Below are positions 43,930 through 52,070 of a stretch of 64,000 bases of DNA, one piece after another. The position numbers were made by a program, and so were the translations under genes. The notes beneath the pieces are model-generated. The model was given only the letters and a program-made list of their open reading frames with translations. It made no database searches and was not told where the DNA came from. Source of the stretch: Deltaproteobacteria bacterium (GTDB taxonomy: Bacteria; Desulfobacterota; Desulfomonilia; UBA1062); the NCBI GenBank assembly GCA_018436855.1, contig JAHDKO010000029.1, positions 77,157 to 141,156 on the forward strand. The letters run 5' to 3'. Position 1 is the first letter of the stretch. The number at the start of each line of letters is the position of its first letter.

Positions 43930-44526
43930 TTGAGGATCTTTATTTCCGGCCCCTCGGGGGTCGGCAAGTCCACCATCATCACCGAGATCCTGAAGCGCAA
44001 CCCGGATTTCGTGCTTTCCGTATCGTACACCACCCGGCCTCCCCGGTCCCGCGAGGTGGACGGAAGGGATTATTTCTTCGTCACGCACGAGATCTTCGAA
44101 GAGATGAAGGGCAGGAACGAGTTTCTCGAATGGGCCCGGGTGCACGACAATCTCTACGGGACCTCGCTCACGTGGATGGAGGACCGGGAGAGGCAGGGCA
44201 GACACATCCTTCTGGATATCGACGTGCAGGGGGTCAGACAGGCCCAGCAGAAAAACTCGCCGGGCATTTACATCTTCATCCTCCCCCCGAGCATCGATGA
44301 GCTTGCCAGGCGCCTCGCCAGGCGGGGCACCGAGGACGACGAGTCCTTGCGCATCCGGCTGAAGAACGCCAAGAGCGAGCTCAGGTCGTGGGACATGTAC
44401 GACTACCTCGTGGTGAACGAAGACGTTGCCAGGGCGGTTCAGGACGTTCAGAGCATTATCAATGCGTCGCGGTGTTCGCGCACGGAAATCATAGAGAGGA
44501 TTCCATGGCTGCGAGAGATCGAATAA
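43930..44526 (+). CDS. gmk: Guanylate kinase
   Basis: 198-residue kinase that phosphorylates GMP to GDP with ATP. P-loop GPSGVGKST (7-15), GMP-binding 'SYTTRPPRSREVDGRDYFF', 'EFLEWARVHDNLYGTS' and 'DIDVQGVRQ' are all present, and the lid 'RLARRGTEDDESLRIRLKNA' is intact. The only start upstream of the P-loop is TTG 43930, which follows GGAAAGGAG closely; an in-frame TAG lies just upstream. It overlaps pyrF by 22 nt. Confidence 0.96.
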   Translation: MRIFISGPSGVGKSTIITEILKRNPDFVLSVSYTTRPPRSREVDGRDYFFVTHEIFEEMKGRNEFLEWARVHDNLYGTSLTWMEDRERQGRHILLDIDVQGVRQAQQKNSPGIYIFILPPSIDELARRLARRGTEDDESLRIRLKNAKSELRSWDMYDYLVVNEDVARAVQDVQSIINASRCSRTEIIERIPWLREIE

Positions 44527-45227
44527 TCTTCGCCCTGGATGTGGGCGACCTGGATTCTGCACGAAAATGGGTGGAGAAGATCGGCTCCCATGTGGGGTGG
44601 TTCAAGGTGGGCCTCGAGCTCTTCAGCGCGGCAGGACCTGCGGTGGTCGATCTGATCACCTCTTCGGGCCTGAAATGTTTTCTCGACCTGAAGTTCCACG
44701 ATATCCCCAACACGGTTGCCGGGGCGGTGAGGTCCGCGGTGAGGCTCAACGCGCACATGATGACCATACACATCTCCGGAGGCCCGGAGATGATCAGGGC
44801 GGCGCTCGAGGCGGCACGCGAGGAGTCGGAGTCTCTGAACATACCGAGGCCCCGGATCATCGGGGTGAGCGTGCTCACCTCCCTGGGCCGGGACGACCTT
44901 CCCGGCCTGGGGATCTCCAGGCCTTTGCAGGAGCAGGTGAGCGGCCTCGTGGAGCTCGCCTGCGGGGAAGGCATCGACGGGATTGTATGCTCGCCTGCCG
45001 ACCTCCCCTTTGTCCGGCCCAGGGTCCCGGAGCCGGCTGTGATCATTACCCCGGGCATCAGACCGGGCTGGTCGGAAAAAGGCGACCAGAAGAGGATCGC
45101 GACCCCGGAAAGCGCCATAAGGGACGGGGCTGATCTCATGGTCGTCGGCAGGCCCATCAGCCAGGCAAAGGACCCTGTCCGGGCAATCGAGATGATCGTC
45201 CGGGAGGTCGAGGCGGCGGGCCGCTGA
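44505..45227 (+). CDS. pyrF: Orotidine 5'-phosphate decarboxylase
   Basis: Final step of UMP synthesis (OMP to UMP). 240 residues with the catalytic Asp-Lys-Asp array in DLKFHDIPNT (Asp61, Lys63, Asp66), the N-terminal 'IIFALDVGD' and the phosphate-binding 'TPGIRPGW...VVGRPISQAKDP' loop of class I enzymes. Start ATG 44505 lies inside the end of gmk; the longer frame upstream is the gmk overlap. Other pyr genes are not in the window. Confidence 0.96.
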   Translation: MAARDRIIFALDVGDLDSARKWVEKIGSHVGWFKVGLELFSAAGPAVVDLITSSGLKCFLDLKFHDIPNTVAGAVRSAVRLNAHMMTIHISGGPEMIRAALEAAREESESLNIPRPRIIGVSVLTSLGRDDLPGLGISRPLQEQVSGLVELACGEGIDGIVCSPADLPFVRPRVPEPAVIITPGIRPGWSEKGDQKRIATPESAIRDGADLMVVGRPISQAKDPVRAIEMIVREVEAAGR

Positions 45228-45301
45228 TACGGGTTCCGAGCGGCGCCAGCTCACCGCATCGAATCCAGCCGGCCGTGCATACCGATCCCTGGCGATATCT
45301 G

Positions 45302-45330
45302 TTGACCGTACGGTTTTTATCTCCTATTCT
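45302..45330 (+). promoter_or_regulatory. Promoter of rsmD, predicted leaderless
   Basis: TTGACC, 17 bp, TATTCT. The -10 ends 8 bases before the GTG at 45339 and no Shine-Dalgarno is present, so the transcript should begin at or beside the start codon. Confidence 0.5.
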
Positions 45331-45338
45331 CGTTGGTC

Positions 45339-45869
45339 GTGTCTATCCGTGTATGTGCAGGACTATACCGTTCACGCAGGCTCGATTGCCCGGCAAAAGG
45401 GGTGAGGCCCACCACCGACCGGGTAAAGCAGGCGATGTTCTCCACCCTGCCCGTGGATCTGGACGGGGCTTCAGTCCTGGATCTTTTCGCAGGGTGCGGG
45501 AACTTGGGCATCGAGGCCCTGAGCAGGGGTGCACAAACAGTCACCTTTGTGGACGCATCTCCCCGGAGCATCCAGTCCATCGAGAAGAATATCGCCTTGC
45601 TCAAGGCCGGAGAGCACGCGAGAATCATACGGGCCGAGGCTGGTTCGTTCGTAAGGGGCTGCATTGAGGAGTTCGACGTCGTTTTTATGGATCCTCCCTA
45701 TAACAAAGGACTTGCGTCAGAAATGGCGCCTCATGTATATAGGCTCGTGAAAACCGGGGGTGTCCTGGTAGTCGAGCACTCACCCGACGAGGCGATACCC
45801 GTTCAGCCGTGGAAAACCCGGACCTATGGAGATACCATGATCACGTATTGCATAAAGGGGGCGTCATGA
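45339..45869 (+). CDS. rsmD: 16S rRNA m2G966 methyltransferase RsmD
   Basis: SAM-dependent methyltransferase of 16S rRNA G966. Motifs: N-terminal 'GVRPTTDRVKQAMF' characteristic of RsmD, SAM-binding 'VLDLFAGCGNLGIEALSRGA', and the catalytic 'FMDPPYNKGL' (NPPY-type). About 176 residues, the usual length. The frame contains a TTG at 45333 and a GTG at 45339; I choose GTG because it fits the promoter spacing and family N-termini. Its stop overlaps coaD (ATGA); rsmD-coaD is a common pair. Confidence 0.92.
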   Translation: MSIRVCAGLYRSRRLDCPAKGVRPTTDRVKQAMFSTLPVDLDGASVLDLFAGCGNLGIEALSRGAQTVTFVDASPRSIQSIEKNIALLKAGEHARIIRAEAGSFVRGCIEEFDVVFMDPPYNKGLASEMAPHVYRLVKTGGVLVVEHSPDEAIPVQPWKTRTYGDTMITYCIKGAS

Positions 45870-46360
45870 CGAGAAAAGTTGCCGTCTGTCCCGGGTCGTT
45901 CGATCCCATCACCAACGGCCACCTGGATATCGTGTACCGGGGCCTGTGTGTCTTCGACAAGGTGATCATCGCCGTGGGCCACAATCCCCTGAAAACTGAC
46001 CTCTTCTCCACGGAAGAGAAGCTTGAGATGATCAAAGAGTCCGTGGGCGACGATCCCCGGATAGACGTGGACGTCTTCGAAGGGCTGCTCGTGGACTATC
46101 TCAAGAAGGTCGGGGCATGCGCCATCTTGCGGGGCCTGCGGGTGGTGTCCGATTTCGAGATGGAGTTGCAGCTCGCCCTCATGAACCGGCGCCTGTGCAG
46201 CAAGGTCGAGACCTTTTTTCTGATGACCGACTACAACCACCTTTTCGTGAGCTCCACTATTGTCAAGGCCACGGCTGCCGCCGGGGGATCGGTGGAAGGG
46301 CTCGTTCCGGGGCCTGCTCTCGATAAGCTGCGGGAGAAATTCCCGAAAATGACAAAATAA
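45866..46360 (+). CDS. coaD: Phosphopantetheine adenylyltransferase
   Basis: Penultimate step of CoA synthesis (4'-phosphopantetheine + ATP to dephospho-CoA). 164 residues; nucleotidyltransferase motif 'PGSFDPITNGHLDI' with the T/HxGH signature, 'RGLRVVSDFEMELQLALMNR' substrate region and the C-terminal 'LFVSSTIVKATAA' loop. Translationally coupled to rsmD. The residues before 45866 in the open frame belong to rsmD's other frame. Confidence 0.96.
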   Translation: MTRKVAVCPGSFDPITNGHLDIVYRGLCVFDKVIIAVGHNPLKTDLFSTEEKLEMIKESVGDDPRIDVDVFEGLLVDYLKKVGACAILRGLRVVSDFEMELQLALMNRRLCSKVETFFLMTDYNHLFVSSTIVKATAAAGGSVEGLVPGPALDKLREKFPKMTK

Positions 46361-46387
46361 CCGTTTTTTGCATCGAGGAGGAATAGC

Positions 46388-47557
46388 ATGAAGATCTCTC
46401 AGGTCGTATCCAAGATTCCCGGATCCCCTACCCTGGCGCTCACCGCAAAGGTGAAACAGCTCAAGGCCCAAGGGAAGAACGTCATCGGGTTCGGTGCCGG
46501 GGAGCCTGATTTCGATACGCCCGATCCCATAAAAGCATCCGCCATGGAGGCCATGAGAAGGGGCACGACCAAGTACACCCCTGTGGATGGGCTGCCCGAG
46601 CTCAAGGATGCCATATGTGCAAACGTGTATGCCGATTACGGCTTGAAAACATTGCCCGAGAACGTCATCGTCTCGTGCGGTGCGAAGCACAGCCTCTTCA
46701 ACCTCTTCCTGACCCTGTTCGAGGGAGGCGACGAGGTGCTCGTCCCGGCCCCGTACTGGGTCTCGTACCCCCCCATGATTGAGCTCACCGGGGCAAAGGC
46801 GGTGACCATCGACACCCGCTCAAACGGCATGCAGCTCACCGCTGACATGGTAAAAGAGGCAATCACTCCCCGTTCGCGGGCCATCGTGCTGAACTCGCCC
46901 TCGAATCCCACGGGCATGGTCTTCGATCCCCGCGAGCTGGAAAAGATAGCAGCTCTGTGCGTGGAGAACGACATGGTCATCATCTCGGACGACATCTATC
47001 GGAAGATCATCTTCGACGATGTCGAGTTCTTCTCCGTGGCAACCATCTCCCCCGAGGTGGCCGGTCGCACCTTCATCGTCGACGGGATGTCCAAGACCTA
47101 TGCCATGACGGGTTGGAGGATCGGATACTGCATCGGCGACAAGGACGTGATCAAGGCAATGAGCAGACTCCAGAGCCAGAGCACCTCGAACCCGACCAGC
47201 TTCGCCCAGGTAGGTGCCGTCACCTCGCTCACCGGAGACCAGTCCGGGGTGGAGGAGAGGAGAAAGGTGTTTGAAAAGCGCAGAGATCTCATCGTGTCCA
47301 AGCTCAGGGAGATCCCCGGGTTCGAGATCGCTCCGCCCCAGGGGTCGTTCTACTCCTTCCCTTCCATCAGGGGTTATATAGATCGGTTCGGCGGCTCGGC
47401 GGGCCTTGCGGAGTATCTCATCACCAACGCGCTTGTCGCGGTCGTACCGGGTGAGGGGTTCGGCGCACCTGACCATATCCGGCTTTCGTTCGCCACCTCG
47501 GAAAAGAACATCATCGAGGGCGTTGACCGGATCAGGGAGGCGCTGGACGTCCTGTAG
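46388..47557 (+). CDS. aspC: Class I aspartate aminotransferase-like enzyme
   Basis: 389-residue PLP enzyme of fold type I (Igamma subclass). PLP Lys236 lies in 'VDGMSKTYAMTGWRIGY'; 'NSPSNPTG' (169-176) and Asp/Tyr of 'SDDIYRKIIF' bind the cofactor; 'IRLSFATS' near the C-terminus holds the substrate-carboxylate Arg. These features fit aspartate/prephenate aminotransferases of thermophile-type AspC. Strong Shine-Dalgarno GAGGAGGA. It is 27 bp behind coaD and may share its transcript. The exact amino donor cannot be fixed by sequence reading. Confidence 0.9.
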   Translation: MKISQVVSKIPGSPTLALTAKVKQLKAQGKNVIGFGAGEPDFDTPDPIKASAMEAMRRGTTKYTPVDGLPELKDAICANVYADYGLKTLPENVIVSCGAKHSLFNLFLTLFEGGDEVLVPAPYWVSYPPMIELTGAKAVTIDTRSNGMQLTADMVKEAITPRSRAIVLNSPSNPTGMVFDPRELEKIAALCVENDMVIISDDIYRKIIFDDVEFFSVATISPEVAGRTFIVDGMSKTYAMTGWRIGYCIGDKDVIKAMSRLQSQSTSNPTSFAQVGAVTSLTGDQSGVEERRKVFEKRRDLIVSKLREIPGFEIAPPQGSFYSFPSIRGYIDRFGGSAGLAEYLITNALVAVVPGEGFGAPDHIRLSFATSEKNIIEGVDRIREALDVL

Positions 47558-47768
47558 AAGGCGGGATCTGGAAGCCCGATGCAAGAGGGTGTCACCCGCA
47601 GGACAAAGCACGCCGGAGATCGTGATACAAGTACGCCCTCCGTTCCGGAAGGGCAGCGTTCCGGAGGATAGACCGCCCGCTGGACCGGGAGCAGGAGCTC
47701 TTGTGCGGGTGCGCCTGAAGGAGGCCCTGCCGGCGGATCGACGGGATCGCCTTCCTTGAAATCTTGCC

Positions 47769-47795
47769 TCAAGAAAAATATCGGGAGTCCGATAA
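47769..47795 (+). promoter_or_regulatory. Sigma-28 (FliA)-like flagellar promoter of fliS
   Basis: TCAAG (consensus TAAAG), then TCCGATAA (consensus GCCGATAA) with the FliA-type spacing (11 bases between TCAAGAAA and TCCGATAA). The start would lie about 28 nt before the fliS ATG. Confidence 0.55.
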
Positions 47796-47828
47796 AACTC
47801 TTAGCATCTATTCCGGGGAGGAGCGGCA

Positions 47829-48206
47829 ATGAGCATTAATTCCATGGGCTATGAGGCATACAGGAAGACCCAGATCCAGACAGCGGATCAGGGAAGTCTT
47901 ATTCTGATGTGCTACGACGGGGCCATAAATTCTTTGAAAAAGGCCAGAAAGGCCCAGCAGGAACATGACAACCAGGCCAGAGCTCATGCCCTGGGAAAGG
48001 CACAGAACATCCTGTGGGAACTCACCAACAGTCTGAACTACGATGCGGGCGAGATCGCGAACAACCTGGAGTCGTTGTACAACTATATGATCCGCCGCAT
48101 CGTGGACGCCGAGTACCATAACAGTATCGAAGCGATGGATGAGGTGATATCCTACCTCCAGGAGCTCAAAGGGTCATGGGAACAGATCATCAGAAAATCG
48201 TCCTGA
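47829..48206 (+). CDS. fliS: Flagellin export chaperone FliS
   Basis: 125-residue all-helical chaperone that binds the C-terminus of flagellin before export. It has the FliS hallmarks 'YRKTQIQTADQGSLILMCYDGAINSLKKA' and the C-terminal 'IVDAEYHNSIEAMDEVISYLQELKGSWEQ'. The flagellin and fliD genes are not nearby. ATG with GGGGAGGAG upstream. It is preceded by a sigma-28-like promoter, as expected for a late flagellar gene. Confidence 0.95.
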   Translation: MSINSMGYEAYRKTQIQTADQGSLILMCYDGAINSLKKARKAQQEHDNQARAHALGKAQNILWELTNSLNYDAGEIANNLESLYNYMIRRIVDAEYHNSIEAMDEVISYLQELKGSWEQIIRKSS

Positions 48207-48544
48207 GCCTCCTGAAGAAGTGGCGTTCCCTGATCCTGGAACAGGGAACGTCCCTGTCTGAAGGCGATGTGGAAAAGTTCGAAAGGCTGACCCGGGATAC
48301 CGCCGTGGTCCAGGCCAGGCTGGATGATCTTTTCTCGCGGCTGAAGCCGGCCAAGCTCGATAAAGAAACCATCGAGCTGCTCAGAGAGATCGGGAACCGC
48401 CATGCCGAGCTGCTCACGGAGCTCGAGAGGGGCACCGACGAGATCTCGAATACCCTGGGTGATCTGAGAAAAAACAGGTCTTCTCTGAAGGGCTACCGTC
48501 AGACAAAGGCGCCCGGCCCCCGGTTCATGAACGAAAGAACCTGA
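48176..48544 (+). CDS. FlgN/FliT-like flagellar chaperone
   Basis: 122-residue helical protein starting 31 nt inside the end of fliS. Heptad-like helices ('VLSLLKKWRSLILEQGTSLSEGDVEKFERL', 'LDDLFSRLKPAKLDKETIELLREIGNRH') fit the FlgN/FliT fold of small export chaperones, and FliT usually follows fliS. Sequence similarity in these families is low, so the assignment rests mainly on position, size and helicity. The last 20 residues are a polar tail. Confidence 0.65.
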   Translation: MGTDHQKIVLSLLKKWRSLILEQGTSLSEGDVEKFERLTRDTAVVQARLDDLFSRLKPAKLDKETIELLREIGNRHAELLTELERGTDEISNTLGDLRKNRSSLKGYRQTKAPGPRFMNERT

Positions 48545-48563
48545 TCCCGCCAAACTCCTTGCA

Positions 48564-48592
48564 TTGACAGATCATTCCGATTTGCATAGTGT
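48564..48592 (+). promoter_or_regulatory. Promoter of maf, predicted leaderless
   Basis: A perfect TTGACA, 17 bp, then TAGTGT, which ends 8 bases before the maf ATG. No Shine-Dalgarno precedes the ATG. Confidence 0.5.
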
Positions 48593-48600
48593 ATCCTACC

Positions 48601-49182
48601 ATGCAGATAGTACTCGCGTCGGCCTCCCCCAGAAGGCGGGAGCTTTTCTCGTGGCTTGGTCTGGAGTTCGATGTGGTCGTTCCCGAGGTGGACGAGACCA
48701 TACACCCGGGTGAGGCCCCGGTCGAGTTCTGCGCCCGGATCAGCAGGGAAAAGGCCTGGTCCGTTTCGGCGCGGATGCCGGACTCGCTCGTCATATCGGC
48801 GGACACCATCGTGGTCTCGGGCGGACAGATCCTTGGAAAGCCCGTTGACGAGGAGCAGGCCAGGGAACACCTCGGGCTTCTCAAAGGCACCGGCCACGAG
48901 GTCTATACCGGGTACGCGATCATCCGGGGTGAAGAGCGCGTGAGCAGGGTCATCCGGACCCTGGTGCATTTTCGGGACATGAGCCTGGACGAGATCGACT
49001 GGTACGTCTCAACGAAAGAGCCCATGGACAAGGCCGGGTCGTACGGCCTTCAGGGGATCGGGTCGCTCTTCATCAGCACGATCGAAGGGTCGTACACGAA
49101 TGTGATCGGACTCCCGTTGTCCGATCTCTATCATGATCTCAAAGGCTTTGGCATCGCATTACATACCATTGAAGGAGGGTAA
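48601..49182 (+). CDS. maf: Maf family nucleoside triphosphate pyrophosphatase
   Basis: 193-residue Maf protein that hydrolyses dTTP/UTP or modified pyrimidine/purine NTPs to the monophosphate. Motifs: 'LASASPRRRELF' (N-terminal SxSPRR), 'EVDETIHPGEAP', 'ISADTIVVSGGQILGKP' with the catalytic Asp, 'GTGHEVYTGYAII', 'GSYGLQGIGSLFI' and the 'SYTNVIGLPLSDLY' end. The GxYGLQG sequence is that of the YhdE-type (dTTP/UTP) subfamily. ATG 48601 is preferred over a GTG four codons earlier. It is followed 3 bp later by glpK. Confidence 0.95.
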   Translation: MQIVLASASPRRRELFSWLGLEFDVVVPEVDETIHPGEAPVEFCARISREKAWSVSARMPDSLVISADTIVVSGGQILGKPVDEEQAREHLGLLKGTGHEVYTGYAIIRGEERVSRVIRTLVHFRDMSLDEIDWYVSTKEPMDKAGSYGLQGIGSLFISTIEGSYTNVIGLPLSDLYHDLKGFGIALHTIEGG

Positions 49183-49185
49183 CAC

Positions 49186-50670
49186 GTGAGCAGGTATATC
49201 ATGGCAATCGACCAGGGCACGACCGGAACCCGGATCATGCTGGTGGATCGCACGGGAACGATCGCATCCATGGCGTATTCCGAATTCCCCCAGATCTATC
49301 CCCGGGCGGGCTGGGTCGAGCACGACCCGGAGGTGATCTGGGACACGACCGTGAACATGATGAACCAGGCGTTGGAAAAGGTATCCGCCACCGGCTCGGA
49401 TATCGCGGGCATCGGCATCACCAACCAGCGGGAGACCACGGTGCTGTGGGACCGCAGCACATTAAAGCCCGTGCACAACGCCATCGTGTGGCAGTGCAGG
49501 CGCAGCGCCCCCATCTGCGACGAACTGAAAAGCAAGGGGTACAGCGACCTCTTCCAGGAGAAGACCGGGCTGATCATCGACGCCTATTTCTCCGGGACCA
49601 AGATCAGGTGGCTCCTGGACAATGTTCCGGGCTTAAGGTCGCGCGCGCGAGGCGGCGAGATCGCGTTCGGCACCATCGACACCTGGCTCATCGCCAAGCT
49701 CACCGGCGGGAAAATCCATGCCACGGATTATACGAACGCGTCCAGAACCCTGCTCTTCAACATCCACGACAAGTGCTGGGACCAGGAGCTGCTCGATCTC
49801 CTGGACATCCCGTCCGCTCTCCTGCCCGAGGTCGTGAACTCGGCACAGATCGTGGGCACGACCGACCCGTCGATCCTCGGCACCGGAATTCCCATCGCCG
49901 GCATCGCGGGAGATCAGCAGGCAGCGCTCTTCGGCCAGGGCTGCTTCCGGCAGGGCGAGGCAAAGAACACCTATGGGACCGGCTGCTTTCTCCTGCTCAA
50001 TGTCGGAGACAAAAAGGTTGAGCCCAGAAACGGCCTCATCCTCACACTTGCCTGCAGCGAGAACGGCAGACCCTGCTATGCCCTCGAAGGCTCCATCTTT
50101 ATCGCAGGCGCGGTGGTGCAGTGGCTCAGAGACGGGCTGTGCCTGATTCAGAACGCGATCCAGAGCGGCGAGCTCGCCTCCAGCGTGAAAAACACGAACG
50201 GGGTGTACATGGTGCCCGCCTTTGCCGGCCTCGGCGCGCCGCACTGGGACATGTATGCGCGGGGCGCGATCCTGGGCATCACCCGGGGCACCACCCGGGC
50301 CCACGTGGTCCGCGCCGCCCTTGAGGGCATCGCCTACCAGGTAAAGGACCTGATCAGCGCCTTCGAGGAGTCCACGGGCACCCCCTTTGCCGAGCTCAAG
50401 GTCGATGGAGGCGCGAGCCTGAACGATTTTCTCATGCAGTTCCAGGCAGATATCGCCGGATGCTGCATCGACCGCTCGAAGTATGTGGAATCCACCGGCA
50501 TGGGCGCCGCCTTTCTCGCAGGCATCGCAACCGGCTTCTGGAAGCCGGGAGAGGAGATCAGGAACTTGAGGATCTCGGACAGGCGCTTTGTCCCGGGCAT
50601 TACCGGCCAGGAACGGCAACGGCTCTATAACGGGTGGCTGGACGCGGTCAGCCGGGTGAAGGTGCAGTGA
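49186..50670 (+). CDS. glpK: Glycerol kinase
   Basis: 494-residue FGGY kinase making glycerol-3-phosphate. GTG start with GGAGGG upstream. Motifs: 'MAIDQGTTGTRIMLVD' (phosphate 1), 'ITNQRETTVLWDR', 'WQCRRSAPIC', 'GTIDTWLIAKLTGG', 'GIAGDQQAALFGQGCF', 'KNTYGTGCFLL' and adenosine loop 'DGGASLNDFLMQFQADI'. It is complete and intact. The usual partners glpF and glpD are absent nearby. Position behind maf suggests co-transcription with mlaE downstream rather than a glp operon. Confidence 0.96.
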   Translation: MSRYIMAIDQGTTGTRIMLVDRTGTIASMAYSEFPQIYPRAGWVEHDPEVIWDTTVNMMNQALEKVSATGSDIAGIGITNQRETTVLWDRSTLKPVHNAIVWQCRRSAPICDELKSKGYSDLFQEKTGLIIDAYFSGTKIRWLLDNVPGLRSRARGGEIAFGTIDTWLIAKLTGGKIHATDYTNASRTLLFNIHDKCWDQELLDLLDIPSALLPEVVNSAQIVGTTDPSILGTGIPIAGIAGDQQAALFGQGCFRQGEAKNTYGTGCFLLLNVGDKKVEPRNGLILTLACSENGRPCYALEGSIFIAGAVVQWLRDGLCLIQNAIQSGELASSVKNTNGVYMVPAFAGLGAPHWDMYARGAILGITRGTTRAHVVRAALEGIAYQVKDLISAFEESTGTPFAELKVDGGASLNDFLMQFQADIAGCCIDRSKYVESTGMGAAFLAGIATGFWKPGEEIRNLRISDRRFVPGITGQERQRLYNGWLDAVSRVKVQ

Positions 50671-50684
50671 TTGGATAAGGGTGC

Positions 50685-51452
50685 ATGACATTCTTCGAAT
50701 ACATCGGCCGCTTCGCCATCCGTCTGGTCGAGGAGATCGGCAGCCTCGCGATCTTCTGCTATGACTTCCTCTTCTGGCTGATCAGGCCTCCGTTTTTTTT
50801 CAGCCAGCTCTTCAAGCAGATGGAGTTCATCGGCGTGCGGTCGGTCACCGTGGTTCTGCTCACCGGGGTGTTCACGGGCATGGTGGGCGCACTCCAGACC
50901 CACTACGGGTTCAGCCTTTTCGGGGCGGAATCCCTGGTGGGTTCCACCACTGCGCTGGGCCTCCTGAGGGAGCTGGGGCCCGTGCTCGCGTCCCTCATGG
51001 TCACGGCCAGGGCGGGCTCGGCCATGACGGCCGAGATCGGCACCATGCGGGTGACCGAGCAGATCGACGCGCTGACCGTGATGGGGGTCAACCCGTTCCA
51101 GTATCTCGTCAACCCCCGGATCATCGCGGCGATCATCATGATGCCCATGCTCACCCTGGTCTTCGACAGCATCGGCATCGTGGGCTCGTACCTGGTGGGG
51201 GTGAAATTTCTCGGCATCGATTCCGGGGTCTTCATGGCCAGGATCGTGGAGTATGTGGACTATGAGGACCTCTTCACCGGCCTCATCAAGGCGACCTTTT
51301 TCGGGGTGATCCTCTCGGTGGTGGGCTGCTACAAGGGCTTTACCACCACCGGAGGGGCGGAAGGGGTAGGAAAAGCCACCACGAGCTCGGTGGTCATCTC
51401 GTCGGTGAGCATCCTGGTCGCCGACTATTTCCTGACCGCTGTCATGTACTGA
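50685..51452 (+). CDS. mlaE: MlaE-family ABC transporter permease (phospholipid/hydrophobe transport)
   Basis: 255-residue inner-membrane permease of the Mla/Ttg2/Mce class, which moves phospholipids or other hydrophobic molecules across the envelope. Family pattern: 'GVRSVTVVLLTGVFTGMVGALQ', 'RELGPVLASLMVTARAGSAMTAEIGTMRVTEQIDAL', 'PRIIAAIIMMPML' and 'GGAEGVGKATTSSVV'. It is complete with five or six membrane helices. Normally an MlaF ATPase and an MlaD MCE-domain gene follow; here the next gene is convergent, so this copy is an orphan. Confidence 0.92.
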   Translation: MTFFEYIGRFAIRLVEEIGSLAIFCYDFLFWLIRPPFFFSQLFKQMEFIGVRSVTVVLLTGVFTGMVGALQTHYGFSLFGAESLVGSTTALGLLRELGPVLASLMVTARAGSAMTAEIGTMRVTEQIDALTVMGVNPFQYLVNPRIIAAIIMMPMLTLVFDSIGIVGSYLVGVKFLGIDSGVFMARIVEYVDYEDLFTGLIKATFFGVILSVVGCYKGFTTTGGAEGVGKATTSSVVISSVSILVADYFLTAVMY

Positions 51453-51591
51453 CCCGTATAGAGCGGTAAATCCTTAAAAAACAGTTGCAGGCCCTCTTCT
51501 CCGGCCGTTGCCGGGGCCTTGCCTCCCTTCGGCGCATGAAAACCGATCAGGGATTGTCCGCCTCCGGCACCTGACCGGCTCATGAAGTGAA

Positions 51592-52059
51592 TCAGCGGGC
51601 TGTCTCCGCCGCCGGCCTTGACTTCCTCGGCTCTTCTTTCGGGACCGGGACGACCATGGTAACGGCGCCGACCGGGCATTCGGCCTCGCAGAAGCCGCAC
51701 CCGATGCATGCCTTCTCATCCTTGAGCCAGGGATACCCGTGAGGGTCCTTCGCCCCTTTTGCCTCTGACAGATCAAGACAGTGCACTGGGCAGGCGTCGA
51801 TGCACATGGAGCACGACATGCATATGTCACCGGCAAAGGCCGGCCTTTTCCACTGGGAGCGTTTGATCATGACACAGACGTGGCCGAACTGATCTTTCAC
51901 TGCAGCGCTCGGGCATATCCTGCCGCACGCACCACACTCGATGCAGAGATTCCCGTCGACCCGGTGGACATCCTTCTTCTTTCCGGTGATAGCCCGGGTG
52001 GGACATATCCTTACACACGCCCCGCAGCCCGTGCAGGTATCGATAATGGTATACGACAT
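51592..52059 (-). CDS. Ferredoxin-type protein with four [4Fe-4S] motifs
   Basis: 155-residue iron-sulphur protein with four CxxCxxCxxxCP repeats (CTGCGACVRICP, CIECGACGRICP, CMSCSMCIDACP, CIGCGFCEAECP), enough for four [4Fe-4S] clusters in two dicluster domains. It has no Tat signal and is cytoplasmic. The ATG at 52059 has GGGGGGAAAG upstream; longer frames are shadow. Only 11 bp separate it from the AOR gene, so it is the likely electron acceptor of AOR. The C-terminal 25 residues are a basic Pro/Glu-rich tail. Confidence 0.92.
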   Translation of the reverse strand: MSYTIIDTCTGCGACVRICPTRAITGKKKDVHRVDGNLCIECGACGRICPSAAVKDQFGHVCVMIKRSQWKRPAFAGDICMSCSMCIDACPVHCLDLSEAKGAKDPHGYPWLKDEKACIGCGFCEAECPVGAVTMVVPVPKEEPRKSRPAAETAR

Positions 52060-52070
52060 CGCTTTCCCCC

